Below, one piece after another: positions 16,611 through 24,808 of a stretch of DNA of 64,000 nucleotides (the first letter of the stretch is position 1; each line of letters starts with the position of its first letter). Source of the DNA: Geminicoccus harenae. GTDB lineage: Bacteria > Pseudomonadota > Alphaproteobacteria > Geminicoccales > Geminicoccaceae. A program made the position numbers and the translations under genes. Location of the stretch: assembly GCF_019800005.1 (NCBI RefSeq), contig NZ_JABGCL010000026.1:1-64000 (forward strand), read 5' to 3'. The notes under the pieces were generated by a model, which was not told the origin of the DNA, did no database searches, and saw only the letters and a program-made list of their open reading frames with translations.

Positions 16611-17441
16611 ATGATCATCGCCCAGCTCACCGACCTCCATGCCCGGCCGAGAGGCGAGCTGTCCTATGGCGGCCTCGACACCGCGGCGAGGCTGCGCCGC
16701 GCGGTCGACATGCTCCTGGCATCCGATCCGGCGCCGGACTGCGTGCTGGTCACCGGCGACCTCACCGACCACGGCCTGCCGGAAGAGTATGAGCAGGTGG
16801 CCGAGCATCTCGGCCGCCTGCCCATGCCGGTCTTCGTCCTGCCCGGCAACCACGACCGCCGCGAGATGCTGCGCGAGTGCCTGTGCGGGCGGTACGGCTA
16901 TCTCCGGAACTCCGGGGACTTCCTGCACTATGTGGTGGAGGAGTTCCCGGTCCGGCTCATCGGCCTGGACACCGTGGCCGACGGCGAGGACGGGGGCGAG
17001 CTCTGCCCTGCGCGCGAGGCCTGGCTGGGGGAGCGCCTGCGTGAAGGCGACGGCCGGCCCACGCTGATCTTCATGCATCATCCGCCGTTCCTGACCGGCA
17101 TCACCGGCATGGATTCGATCATGTGCCGGACCAGCCCGGGCCTGGCCGAGCTGATCCGGCGCCATCCCGAGATCGAGCGGGTGGTGGCCGGGCATTATCA
17201 TCGCCCGATCACGGTCCGCTGGGCGGGCACGGTCGGGTTCGTGACGCCGGGCCTGGGGCTGCCGGTAGCGCTGAACCTGAACCCCGGTGCACCCACCCGC
17301 TTCAACGAGGAGCCGCCGGCCTACGCGATCCACGCCTGGCAGCCGGAGACGGGGATGGTCAGCCATCTCGTCCCGATCGGCGAGTTCGGGTCCGCCCGCG
17401 AGTATCCCCCGGCCGGCGAGCCATCCGGAGCACATTCATGA
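16611..17441 (+). CDS. GpdQ/CpdA-like metallophosphodiesterase
   Basis: A 276-residue dimetal phosphodiesterase with all class III cyclase/GpdQ-type ligands: QLTDLHARP near residue 4, VTGDLTDHG near residue 46, PGNHDRRE near residue 78, MHHPPF near residue 157 and VAGHYHRP near residue 196. The TDLH and GNHD motifs closely resemble glycerophosphodiesterase GpdQ and cAMP phosphodiesterase CpdA. The only sensible start is ATG 16611. It follows the binding-protein gene by 55 bases and overlaps the next gene in an ATGA. In context it probably cleaves the phosphodiester brought in by the importer. Confidence 0.87.
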   Translation: MIIAQLTDLHARPRGELSYGGLDTAARLRRAVDMLLASDPAPDCVLVTGDLTDHGLPEEYEQVAEHLGRLPMPVFVLPGNHDRREMLRECLCGRYGYLRNSGDFLHYVVEEFPVRLIGLDTVADGEDGGELCPAREAWLGERLREGDGRPTLIFMHHPPFLTGITGMDSIMCRTSPGLAELIRRHPEIERVVAGHYHRPITVRWAGTVGFVTPGLGLPVALNLNPGAPTRFNEEPPAYAIHAWQPETGMVSHLVPIGEFGSAREYPPAGEPSGAHS

Positions 17442-18223
17442 GCCTGTCCGCCACCGAGCTCCTGCAGCGGGCGGAGCCGGTCGCCCGGCGCGCGGCCGAG
17501 ACGCTTGTCGCCATGCAGGGGTCGAGCCTGGATGTCAGCCGCAAGGAGCGGCGCGACGTCGTTACCGCGGCGGATCTGGCCGCGGAGCGCATCGTCGTGG
17601 ACGGGCTGCGCGAGATTTCTCCGGACGCGACGATCATGTCGGAGGAGATGGGGACCATCGATGGCCAGAGCGGCACCTGGATCATCGACCCGCTGGACGG
17701 CACGATCAACTATGCCGCGGGCCTGCCCTGGTTCTCGGTGACCATGGCGTTCCAAACGGACGAGCGGACCCGGGTCGGCCTCCTCCATGCGCCCACGGCC
17801 GGCATCATCGCCCGTTACGCCGAGGGCGGCATCGCCACCGTCAACGGCGCGCCGGCACAGGTTTCTCCGGTACACCAGCTCGCTGATGCGGTGATCTCGG
17901 TCGTCCTCACGTCGAGCTTCAGCCCGGAGGAGGTGGCGCGGTCGGTGGAGATCGTCCGGCGCCTCGGCGATACCGCGCGCGGTGTGCGCGTCATCTGCTC
18001 GGCCGGCCTGGAGCTGACGCTGGTGGCGGCCGGCCAGCTGGACGGGGTCGTGTCGATCAAGTCCGACATCGTCTCCTACGCGGCCGCCATCCCGCTCGTA
18101 CGGGCCGCCGGCGGCCGGGTGACGACGCTGGGCAATCGCGACGTGCTGGATGCCGACCTCGAGAAGGTCGCGACCAACGGCCTGATCCACGACGAGCTGC
18201 TGGACTGCCTGCGCGGCTGCTGA
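17438..18223 (+). CDS. inositol monophosphatase family protein
   Basis: A 261-residue lithium-sensitive-phosphatase fold protein. The metal-site motifs are SEEMG near residue 68 and WIIDPLDGTINYAAGLPWF near residue 80. The third motif, usually WDxAAG, reads SDIVSYAAAIPL near residue 208, so the Asp is kept and the Trp is lost. Its ATG overlaps the phosphodiesterase stop by four bases, indicating coupling. It would remove phosphate from inositol phosphate, glycerol phosphate or another sugar phosphate made by the preceding enzyme; CysQ-like or FBPase-like activity cannot be excluded. It ends the seven-gene run. Confidence 0.85.
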   Translation: MSLSATELLQRAEPVARRAAETLVAMQGSSLDVSRKERRDVVTAADLAAERIVVDGLREISPDATIMSEEMGTIDGQSGTWIIDPLDGTINYAAGLPWFSVTMAFQTDERTRVGLLHAPTAGIIARYAEGGIATVNGAPAQVSPVHQLADAVISVVLTSSFSPEEVARSVEIVRRLGDTARGVRVICSAGLELTLVAAGQLDGVVSIKSDIVSYAAAIPLVRAAGGRVTTLGNRDVLDADLEKVATNGLIHDELLDCLRGC

Positions 18224-18262
18224 GGCGGCAGCCGCTTCGGACCGTCCGCTCAGGAGTCGGGT

Positions 18263-19336
18263 TCAGGCCTGCAGGATCGCCAGACGGGCCGGGTCCCATG
18301 ATGCCCAGACCGTGTCGCCGGTGAGCGCCTCGATGGCGGCAGGGTCGGCGGATGCCTTCAGCCGGACGTCGCCGTCCTGGGCCTCCAGGTCGAGGTCGAT
18401 CCGGCTGCCCTTGAAGACGCGGCGCGCGATCCGCATCCGCAGCGCGTTCGCTTGGTCAGGCCGCTCGGTCGAGAGCCGGATGCTTTCCGGCCGGAGCGCC
18501 GCCTCGACGCTGGTGCGGCCATCCGGCGACCCGGCGGCGCGCAGGAGGATGCCGTTCCAGTCCAGCACGGCCAGCCCATCCTCGCTGCCCCGGACCTGGC
18601 AGGCGAACAGGTTGGTCTCGCCGATGAAGTCGGCGACGAACCGGCTGCGCGGCTGGTGGTAGAGTTCCTCCGGCGTGCCGTCCTGCTCGATGCGCCCGGC
18701 ATTCATCACGATGATCCGGTCGGACATGGTCAGCGCCTCTTCCTGGTCGTGGGTGACGAACAGGAAGGTCTTGCCGGTGCGCTGCTGCAGCGCCTTCAGC
18801 TCGATCTGGACCTGGCCGCGCAGCTTGGCGTCGAGGGCACCCAGCGGCTCGTCGAGCAGGAGCAGCTTGGGCTCGCGGGCAAGGGCCCTGGCCAGCGCCA
18901 CGCGCTGGCGCTGGCCACCGGAGAGCTGGTCCGGCATCCGGTCGCGGAAGCTGCCGAGCTGGACCAGCTCCAGAAGCTCGCTGACCCGCGCGTCGATCGC
19001 GCCGCGGCCATGGCCCTGCAGCTCCAGGCCGAAGGCGATGTTGCCGGCGACGGTCATGTGCGGGAACAGGGCATAGTCCTGAAAGACCATGTTCACGTCG
19101 CGCCGGTTGGGCGGCAGGCGGGTGACGTCCTCCCCGGCCAAGAGGATGCGGCCCTCGTCCGGCGTCTCGAAGCCGCCCAGCATGCGCAGCGTGGTGGACT
19201 TACCGCAGCCCGACGGCCCCAGCAGGGTGACGAACTCACCCTGGGCGATGTCCAGATGGAGGCGGCCGACCGCCACGTTCTTGCCAAAGCGCTTGGTGAC
19301 GTCGGTGAAGCGCGCGATGGTGCTCTGGCGGTGCAT
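18263..19336 (-). CDS. ABC transporter ATP-binding protein, PotA-like
   Basis: A 357-residue ATPase of the spermidine/putrescine class. Walker A GPSGCGKSTT near residue 40, Q-loop VFQDYALFPHMT, signature QLSGGQRQRVALARAL, Walker B LLLLDEPLGALD and switch His in FVTHDQEEA are all present, followed by a TOBE domain (ALRPESIRLS). The ATG at 19336 shares its A with the upstream permease stop (TGATG). The longer frame extending to 20218 is antisense-like noise upstream of this Met. It is the last gene of the operon that begins with the opine-dehydrogenase-like gene. Confidence 0.9.
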   Translation of the reverse strand: MHRQSTIARFTDVTKRFGKNVAVGRLHLDIAQGEFVTLLGPSGCGKSTTLRMLGGFETPDEGRILLAGEDVTRLPPNRRDVNMVFQDYALFPHMTVAGNIAFGLELQGHGRGAIDARVSELLELVQLGSFRDRMPDQLSGGQRQRVALARALAREPKLLLLDEPLGALDAKLRGQVQIELKALQQRTGKTFLFVTHDQEEALTMSDRIIVMNAGRIEQDGTPEELYHQPRSRFVADFIGETNLFACQVRGSEDGLAVLDWNGILLRAAGSPDGRTSVEAALRPESIRLSTERPDQANALRMRIARRVFKGSRIDLDLEAQDGDVRLKASADPAAIEALTGDTVWASWDPARLAILQA

Positions 19337-20124
19337 CAGCTTCTGGTTCCCTTGAGCCGGCGGGTGCCGCGTTCCGCCCACAGGCCGAGTGCTGCGGTCA
19401 CGACCAGGACCACGGTGGAGATGGCGTTGATGGCGGGCGACATGCCCGAGCGCAGCTCGGCGAAGATCAGCACCGGCAGGGTCGGCTGATAGCCGCCCAG
19501 GAAGAAGGCGCGCACGAAGTCGTCGAAGCTGAGCAGCATGCAGAAGATCGATGCTCCCAGGAGGGAGGGGAACAGGAAGGGCAGGGTGACCCGCAGGAAC
19601 GCCACCAGGCTGTCGGCCCCCAGGTCCCGCGCGGCCTCGACCTGGCTGCGCGGTATGGCGCCCAGGCGCGAGAGCACCATCAGCGCCACGAACGGCACGT
19701 TGTGGATGGTGAGGCCCAGGATGATGGCGCCGGTGCCGGGATCGAGGCCGATGGCGCGGATGAAGATCCGCATGGAGATGGCCGAGATCACGCCCGGGAT
19801 GACCGCGGGCAGGCACATCACGGCGAACACCAGCGCCCGGCCCCAGAATCTGGCCGGGCCCAGGAACACCGCGCACCAGGTCCCGATGACCAGCGAGAGC
19901 GCGGTGGACGCGATCGAGATCAGCAGGGTGTAGCCGAACGCCTGGAGGACGGCGGTGTCCTGGAAGACCTGGACGTACCAGCGCGTCGTCCAGGCATTGA
20001 TCGGGAAGCCGATGAAGTTGCTGTCCTTGAAGCCCATGACCACCATCAGGGCCAGCGGCAGGAACAGGTAGACGATGAACGCCCAGTAGAAGGTGGTGAG
20101 CGCGATCTGGCTGGGGCGCATCAT
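19336..20124 (-). CDS. ABC transporter permease, PotC-like
   Basis: A 262-residue inner-membrane permease of the binding-protein-dependent type. The N-terminal helix is FIVYLFLPLALMVVMG, several others follow, and the EAA-type loop is EAARDLGADSLVAFLRVTLP near residue 178. Start at 20124 overlaps the upstream permease stop (ATGA); a second Met codon follows at once, so 20121 is equally possible. It pairs with the product of 20121-21110. The family moves polyamines, putrescine derivatives and some amino-acid conjugates. Confidence 0.88.
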   Translation of the reverse strand: MMRPSQIALTTFYWAFIVYLFLPLALMVVMGFKDSNFIGFPINAWTTRWYVQVFQDTAVLQAFGYTLLISIASTALSLVIGTWCAVFLGPARFWGRALVFAVMCLPAVIPGVISAISMRIFIRAIGLDPGTGAIILGLTIHNVPFVALMVLSRLGAIPRSQVEAARDLGADSLVAFLRVTLPFLFPSLLGASIFCMLLSFDDFVRAFFLGGYQPTLPVLIFAELRSGMSPAINAISTVVLVVTAALGLWAERGTRRLKGTRS

Positions 20125-21110
20125 CCGAGCAGGCTCCCGCGGCGCCGGCCGAGCAGCCGGAGGAACAGGCCGACCGTGACCAGCGAGGCCAGCAGCATGA
20201 TGGTGGAGAAGGCGGCACCCTCCGGCCATTTGTCGCCGGCCACGTGGAAGAAGCCGGCGATCGTCTCGGCGAACACGGTGGTGCTGGGCCCGCCCAGCAG
20301 GACGGGCGTGGCGTAGTAGCCGGTCGAGATCAGGAAGACGAGCACGCAGCCCGACGCGATCCCGTCCTTGGACAAGGGCAGGGTGACCCTACGAAAGCGC
20401 GTCCAGGATCCGGCGCCCAGATCAGCGGCGGCTTCCAGATAGTTGCGCGGGATCTTCTCAAGCGAGGCGTAGAGCGGCAGCAGCATGTAGAGCGAGGTCA
20501 GGTAGACCAGGCCCATGCCCAGCGAGAAGCCGGTATACATGAACGGGATCGGCCGGCTGGTCAGGCCCAGGCCCATCAGCACGATGTTGAGGAAGCCGCG
20601 ATTGCCTAGGAGGATCATGATCGCATAGGTGCGCACGATCTCGCCGACCCAGAAGGGCACCAGCAGCAGCAGGAGGAACAGCATCTGCCGGCTGGGACGG
20701 AGCTTCTTCGCCAGGAAATAGGCGATCGGATACATCAGCGAGAGCGTCAGCAGCGTGTAGCAGGTCGAGTAGACGAAGGTCCGCACGAACGGGGTGATGT
20801 AGTTCGGCGCCTGGAAGAACAGCAGGTAGTTCTCCAGCGTCACATCGGGGACGCGGCCCGCGGTGGGCGGGTAGGAGTCCAGGAAGCTGATCCGGATCAT
20901 GGTCAGGATCGGCCCGAGATGGGTCCCGAACATCCAGATCAGGGCGGGCACGGCCAGGAGCCAGAACCGGCGGCGGTCCGAGGACAGCAGCAGGTCGCTG
21001 GCCCGCTGATAGGCCGGATTGCCGGTCAGGCGCGTCCAGAAGCCGCGGGTGCCGTCCTGGGGCCGGATGAGGGCAGCGTCGTTCCCGGTACGCTCGCTGG
21101 TCGTGGCCAT
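20121..21110 (-). CDS. ABC transporter permease, PotB-like
   Basis: A 329-residue permease. After a hydrophilic N-terminus of about 50 residues, the first helix is FWLLAVPALIWMFGTHLGPI, and further helices run to the C-terminus. The EAA-type loop is EAAADLGAGSWTRFRRVTLP near residue 234. It is the first permease after the binding-protein gene and is separated from it by a strong hairpin with a T-run (21134-21162). This would let the binding protein be made in excess over the membrane subunits. Confidence 0.88.
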   Translation of the reverse strand: MATTSERTGNDAALIRPQDGTRGFWTRLTGNPAYQRASDLLLSSDRRRFWLLAVPALIWMFGTHLGPILTMIRISFLDSYPPTAGRVPDVTLENYLLFFQAPNYITPFVRTFVYSTCYTLLTLSLMYPIAYFLAKKLRPSRQMLFLLLLLVPFWVGEIVRTYAIMILLGNRGFLNIVLMGLGLTSRPIPFMYTGFSLGMGLVYLTSLYMLLPLYASLEKIPRNYLEAAADLGAGSWTRFRRVTLPLSKDGIASGCVLVFLISTGYYATPVLLGGPSTTVFAETIAGFFHVAGDKWPEGAAFSTIMLLASLVTVGLFLRLLGRRRGSLLG

Positions 21111-21133
21111 GGGCCGTCCTTGCTGAGGGAAAA

Positions 21134-21162
21134 GGCCTGCCCGTCGCTAGGACGGGCAGGCC
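21134..21162 (-). terminator. Rho-independent (partial) terminator inside the ABC operon
   Basis: A perfect 12-bp stem, GGCCTGCCCGTC (21134-21145) with GACGGGCAGGCC (21151-21162), and a 5-base loop. On the minus strand it is followed by TTTTCCC. It lies between the stop of the binding-protein gene (21206) and the start of the first permease (21110). It probably attenuates read-through and stabilises the upstream message. Confidence 0.75.
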
Positions 21163-21205
21163 GGTGCGGCCGATCCTTTAGCGCCGGCCCGGCGCCGAGT
21201 GAACG

Positions 21206-22312
21206 TCAGGCGGCCTTGATTTCTTCGACCGCGGGGTCGACCAGGCTGTATTTCAGCTGGTCGGCCTCGGTGTTGAAGAAGGTCAGGCGCGACAGTTCCT
21301 CCTGGCTCAGCGAGGAGGCGCGGCGCTCGAGGTCGTTCAGGCCGTCGGCGGCACCGTCGATGGTCGAAAGGTAGCCGGACGAGCGGGTCATCGCGGTGCC
21401 GACCTCGGGCGAGCCGAGGATCGCGTTCAGGAGCTGGTAGGCGTTGTCGGCGTTCGGCGCGTTCTTGGCGATGTTGAAGTTGTAGACGAAGCCGTAGCTG
21501 CCGGGCTTCGGGATGGTCAGCGCCACCGGGAAGCCGTCCATGATCAGCTTGGAGATCGGGCCGGACCAGGCCTGGGCCAGCACGATGTCCTGGTTGATGA
21601 ACATCTGCTGAACTTCTGCGCCACCGTCGTAGAACTTGCGGACCTGGCTCTTGTGCTTGATCAGGAAGTCGCGCGCCTCGGCGACCACCGCCTTGGCCTT
21701 CTCCGGGTCGTCCTTGTACTCGACCATGTTCCCGTCATAGCCGAGATAGAGCATGGTCACGGACATGAAGTCCTGGATGATGTAGGCGGTCTGACCCTCG
21801 TACTTGGGGTCGAACATCACGTCCCAGCTTTCCGCCTCCTCGGGCGTCACCACCTCGGTGTTGTAGGCCAGGCCCTCCGCGCCGGCCAGGATCGGCACGC
21901 CCCACTTCTGGCCGTCGATCAGGATCCAGTCGCTGTCACGATAGACCGGATTGATGATGTTCCAGTTGCTCAGCCGGTCGGTGTCGATCGCCTCCAGGAG
22001 GCCGGAGGTGATGAACTGGCTGAAGCGGTGCCCGGCGATCGTCAGGATGTCGACGCTGGGGTTGGGCTGCTCGGCGGTGAGCAGGTTGAACGCCTTGCCC
22101 TGGTCGTCGACCAGGCGGATCTGGATCCGGATCCCGGTGTCGTTCTCGAACTTCGCCTTGAAGTCGTCCGGGATGAAGTTCGCATAGGTCCAGACGTTGA
22201 CCACCTTCTCCTGGGCGCGGGCGCTGCGGATGATGTTGGGCATCGCGAGCGCGCCGGCCGCGAGCCCGGCACTCTTCAGGATCGTCCGGCGAGGGGTCAG
22301 GAGCTTCTGCAT
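21206..22312 (-). CDS. ABC transporter substrate-binding protein, PotD/PotF-like
   Basis: A 368-residue periplasmic binding protein. It starts with a twin-arginine-like leader, RRTILKSAGLAAGALA, and a likely cleavage site after RSARAQ, so export may be by Tat. The mature start, VVNVWTYANFIPDDFKAKFE, and the internal AWSGPISKLIMDGFP and GFVYNFNIAKNAP segments are typical of PotD/PotF relatives. It lies 50 bases after the opine-dehydrogenase-like gene and ahead of the two permeases. The ligand may be a polyamine, an opine or another amino-acid conjugate, with the neighbour favouring the last two. Confidence 0.87.
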   Translation of the reverse strand: MQKLLTPRRTILKSAGLAAGALAMPNIIRSARAQEKVVNVWTYANFIPDDFKAKFENDTGIRIQIRLVDDQGKAFNLLTAEQPNPSVDILTIAGHRFSQFITSGLLEAIDTDRLSNWNIINPVYRDSDWILIDGQKWGVPILAGAEGLAYNTEVVTPEEAESWDVMFDPKYEGQTAYIIQDFMSVTMLYLGYDGNMVEYKDDPEKAKAVVAEARDFLIKHKSQVRKFYDGGAEVQQMFINQDIVLAQAWSGPISKLIMDGFPVALTIPKPGSYGFVYNFNIAKNAPNADNAYQLLNAILGSPEVGTAMTRSSGYLSTIDGAADGLNDLERRASSLSQEELSRLTFFNTEADQLKYSLVDPAVEEIKAA

Positions 22313-22362
22313 GACCGCGTTTCCTTCCAGAAAATGACGCACTGAAAACCGAAGGCGAGGGA

Positions 22363-23436
22363 TCAGGCGGCCGAGCCTTCCCGGCACAGCCGCACCAGCT
22401 CGTCGATCCCGCGGCCTTCCACGCCGCTGACCGGCAGGAGGTCGTTGTCCGCGGTGAAGTCGCGGCCATAGGCGCCGGACAGGAGGGTGATGCCGGCCTC
22501 GTGCAGCTTCGCCGGCCGGCCGACCAGCCGTCCGAGCAGGGCGGTCGGCACCAGCCCGAACGGGACGTCCTCCAGCACGTAGCGGCTCTGCGCGGTGGTG
22601 GGGCCGAAGCCGCCGCGCCCTTCGGCATGCATCTGCTGGTTCATCTCGGAGATGCTGGCGACCGGCACGTGGAAGGAAAGATGGAAATGCTCGAAGATGG
22701 TGCGCACCGACAGGCCCAGCACTTGAGCGATCGCCAGACGCTCCAGGTCGAGCTGCTCCAGGAGGCGGCCCACCAGCGGCGTGACGTTCTCGCCCTGGCC
22801 CCAGGTCTCGCCGCGCTCCATCCGGGTCAGGTTGAACATCGCGATCCCCAGGTGGTTCTGGGGATTGAGATTGCTCAGCGCGATCGCCAGCAGCCCGTCG
22901 CGCAGGACGAACCGGTCGCCGAACAGCGTGGTGCACAGGGCCCGGCTCTGCTCGCCATGCGCGGCTGGCAAGGTGGCGAAGTCGACCTTGGCGCGGACCG
23001 TGTTGACCGTCACCGTGTCGTCCTGCGGCTGGCGGCCGGTGACGACCGTGGTGCCCCAGACGATGATCGGCAGGCGGACGCCGCGATCGGCCAGCAGCCG
23101 GTCCAGGTAGAGTGCGCCGAACGAGGCGTGCGAGGAGAAGATCACGGTCTGGTCGGCCCGCAGATGCGGTGCGGCCGCCTCGATCACGGCGCGATGGCCG
23201 TTGGCGGGCAGGGCCACGATCGCGACCTCGGCGCCGTCCAGGACGTCCGCGCAGCTCTTCGCGACCCCGACCTCGAACCGGCCTTCCAGGGCACCCTTGG
23301 CGATCAGCGGGCCATTCTCCAGTGCTTGGCCACGCTGCCCCGACGGCGACCAGAGGCGCACGCCGTGGCCATGGCTGCGGAGCAGGGCAGCGGTCCCATA
23401 GGCGATCGCTCCTGCGCCGAGAATAGCCACCTGCAT
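22363..23436 (-). CDS. NAD(P)-dependent opine dehydrogenase family protein
   Basis: A 357-residue two-domain dehydrogenase. The Rossmann fold begins VAILGAGAIAYGTAALLRS; the C-terminal half matches octopine/nopaline dehydrogenases in layout, with NPQNHLGIAMFN carrying the likely catalytic His near residue 195. Enzymes of this family interconvert opines with an amino acid and a 2-oxo acid. ATG 23436 is chosen because the dinucleotide fold starts at residue 2; a frame to 23535 would run through the promoter. It is first in an operon with a complete PotABCD-like importer, so it may oxidise what the importer brings in, though synthesis is also possible. Confidence 0.82.
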   Translation of the reverse strand: MQVAILGAGAIAYGTAALLRSHGHGVRLWSPSGQRGQALENGPLIAKGALEGRFEVGVAKSCADVLDGAEVAIVALPANGHRAVIEAAAPHLRADQTVIFSSHASFGALYLDRLLADRGVRLPIIVWGTTVVTGRQPQDDTVTVNTVRAKVDFATLPAAHGEQSRALCTTLFGDRFVLRDGLLAIALSNLNPQNHLGIAMFNLTRMERGETWGQGENVTPLVGRLLEQLDLERLAIAQVLGLSVRTIFEHFHLSFHVPVASISEMNQQMHAEGRGGFGPTTAQSRYVLEDVPFGLVPTALLGRLVGRPAKLHEAGITLLSGAYGRDFTADNDLLPVSGVEGRGIDELVRLCREGSAA

Positions 23437-23750
23437 GAAACGAACCTCGATGTCTGATGGGCGCTGGGGCGGCCGGCTTCCGGCCGAGGGGCCGGTCAGG
23501 CCGTCCTGACGAAAATCGTAACGCTGGTGCGACAAGTCGTCAACAAGAGGGCAGCGGGCACGGGATGCCTGCCTGAAAACGTCGACTTGAACCGGTGCGC
23601 AGGAAATGCTTCCCTCCTGGCAAAGTCAGGAGGGTCGCGTGCATCGGTACTTGTCGGGATCTGGATCGGGCTGAACTACTGCTGCCGCCTATTCTGTCCC
23701 ATCTCCACGAGCATCTGCCCTGCCGGCCACCGCATGGCCTCCAGCACCCC
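23437..23750. other. intergenic region upstream of the opine-dehydrogenase operon
   Basis: About 310 bases between the operon and the end of the downstream-facing CMD gene. It carries the promoter at 23515-23543. Two short palindromes lie over or beside it: ACGA-AAA-TCGT (23509-23519) at the -10 and CGAC-AA-GTCG (23530-23539) in the spacer/-35. No gene is supported in the rest. Confidence 0.5.
23515..23543 (-). promoter_or_regulatory. sigma-70-type promoter for the opine-dehydrogenase/ABC operon
   Basis: On the minus strand TTGACG (23543-23538) is followed after exactly 17 bases by TACGAT (23520-23515). That is five of six for the -35 and four of six for the -10, at the ideal spacing. It predicts a start about 70 bases ahead of the gene. 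Palindromes overlap both boxes, so a repressor may bind here. Confidence 0.6.
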
Positions 23751-24335
23751 TCAGTCCGACCCGGCGACCGGCTCGCCCAGCGTGTGCATCAGCCGGTTGG
23801 CCCAGCCGAAGATCGCGATGGCCAGCACCAGGTCGAGGATCTCCAGTTCGCTCAGGCCAGCCGCGCGCAGCCGCTCGACATCGGCGGCACCCGCCTCTGG
23901 CGGGCAGCGCGAGAGCTTCACGGCGAAGTCGTAGATGGCCTGCTCGCGGGCCGGCAGGCGGGCATCTGCGCCAGCGCGGAACACCTCCTCCACCAGCTCC
24001 GTCGACTTGGTCAACTGGTTGTAGCGGCTGGCATGGACGGCCGCGCAGTAGATGCAGCGGTTGACCACCGAGGCGCCGATGGCGCCCAGCTCGCGCTCGG
24101 CCCGCGACAGGCCGCCAGCGCCATACATGATGGCATTGAACAGGGGCGTGCGGTGGGTCAGCGATTCGGGATCGTGCGCCAGCACCAGCACATAGTCCGA
24201 CACCTTGGTGTTGGACGGCGTGACCTTCAGCGCGTCCCGCTGCTCCTCGGTCGCCTGGGCCGGGTCGACCGGGGTGACATAGGGGCGCCAGACCGGGATC
24301 TTTGCGGTGAACGCGTGGACGACCTCGCTCATCAT
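23751..24335 (-). CDS. carboxymuconolactone-decarboxylase/AhpD-like peroxidase-domain protein
   Basis: A 194-residue AhpD-fold protein. The redox motif CxxC with downstream His is visible as CIYCAAVHASR near residue 94, so it is of the alkylhydroperoxidase type rather than a true gamma-carboxymuconolactone decarboxylase. It overlaps the preceding CMD gene by four bases (ATGA), with a second Met codon directly after the first. It resembles the peroxidase-related 'Avi_7169-type' family, from memory and unverified. With its neighbour it may form a two-component thiol peroxidase linked to the PLP enzyme upstream. Confidence 0.8.
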   Translation of the reverse strand: MMSEVVHAFTAKIPVWRPYVTPVDPAQATEEQRDALKVTPSNTKVSDYVLVLAHDPESLTHRTPLFNAIMYGAGGLSRAERELGAIGASVVNRCIYCAAVHASRYNQLTKSTELVEEVFRAGADARLPAREQAIYDFAVKLSRCPPEAGAADVERLRAAGLSELEILDLVLAIAIFGWANRLMHTLGEPVAGSD

Positions 24336-24808
24336 GCATTCCTCAGCAGTCGGAGGCCCATCAGCAGCCGTGCCTGGTAGGCGAGAAACGCGCAGAGCTC
24401 GGCCAGGCGCACGATGTCCGGCTCGGTGACATCGGCGGCCTTGAGCCCCTCGATGTCGTCTCGGGTCGCCCCCCGGGGTTCGACGGTCAGCAGGTCGGCA
24501 TGGCGCAGGATCGCGGCCAGGCGGGTATCCTCGGGCATGGTTCCAGGTACGGCGAACGTGGCGAAGCTCACGCCGCCCGGGCAGGCTTCGAGCCTGGCCC
24601 GGTAGTGTGCCATCAGTTCCTCGTCCTGGACGGCGGCCGCGGCACGCAGTGCGATCGCGGCGCGCAGGCCGTGGGGCAGGCCGCCCGGCTCGCGCGGCGT
24701 CAGCACGGCCGTGCCGCTGGCTTCCGTCAGTTCCATGATGGTGCGGCGCTGGTCGAGCAGCGTGGCCAGGCCGGCATCGGCGCCGAGCAGGTTCTCGATG
24801 GTGGTCAT
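24332..24808 (-). CDS. CMD-domain protein without CxxC
   Basis: A 158-residue protein with the all-helical carboxymuconolactone-decarboxylase/AhpD layout (FATFAVPGT ... ILRHADLLTVEP ... LAELCAFLAYQARLLMGLRLL) but without the CxxC redox pair. It may be a degenerate partner of the AhpD-like protein encoded next. It resembles the 'Avi_7170-type' CMD proteins that I recall occurring beside the preceding type; this is memory, not a search. It is translationally coupled on both sides by ATGA overlaps, first to the PLP enzyme and then to the AhpD-like gene. Confidence 0.7.
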   Translation of the reverse strand: MTTIENLLGADAGLATLLDQRRTIMELTEASGTAVLTPREPGGLPHGLRAAIALRAAAAVQDEELMAHYRARLEACPGGVSFATFAVPGTMPEDTRLAAILRHADLLTVEPRGATRDDIEGLKAADVTEPDIVRLAELCAFLAYQARLLMGLRLLRNA

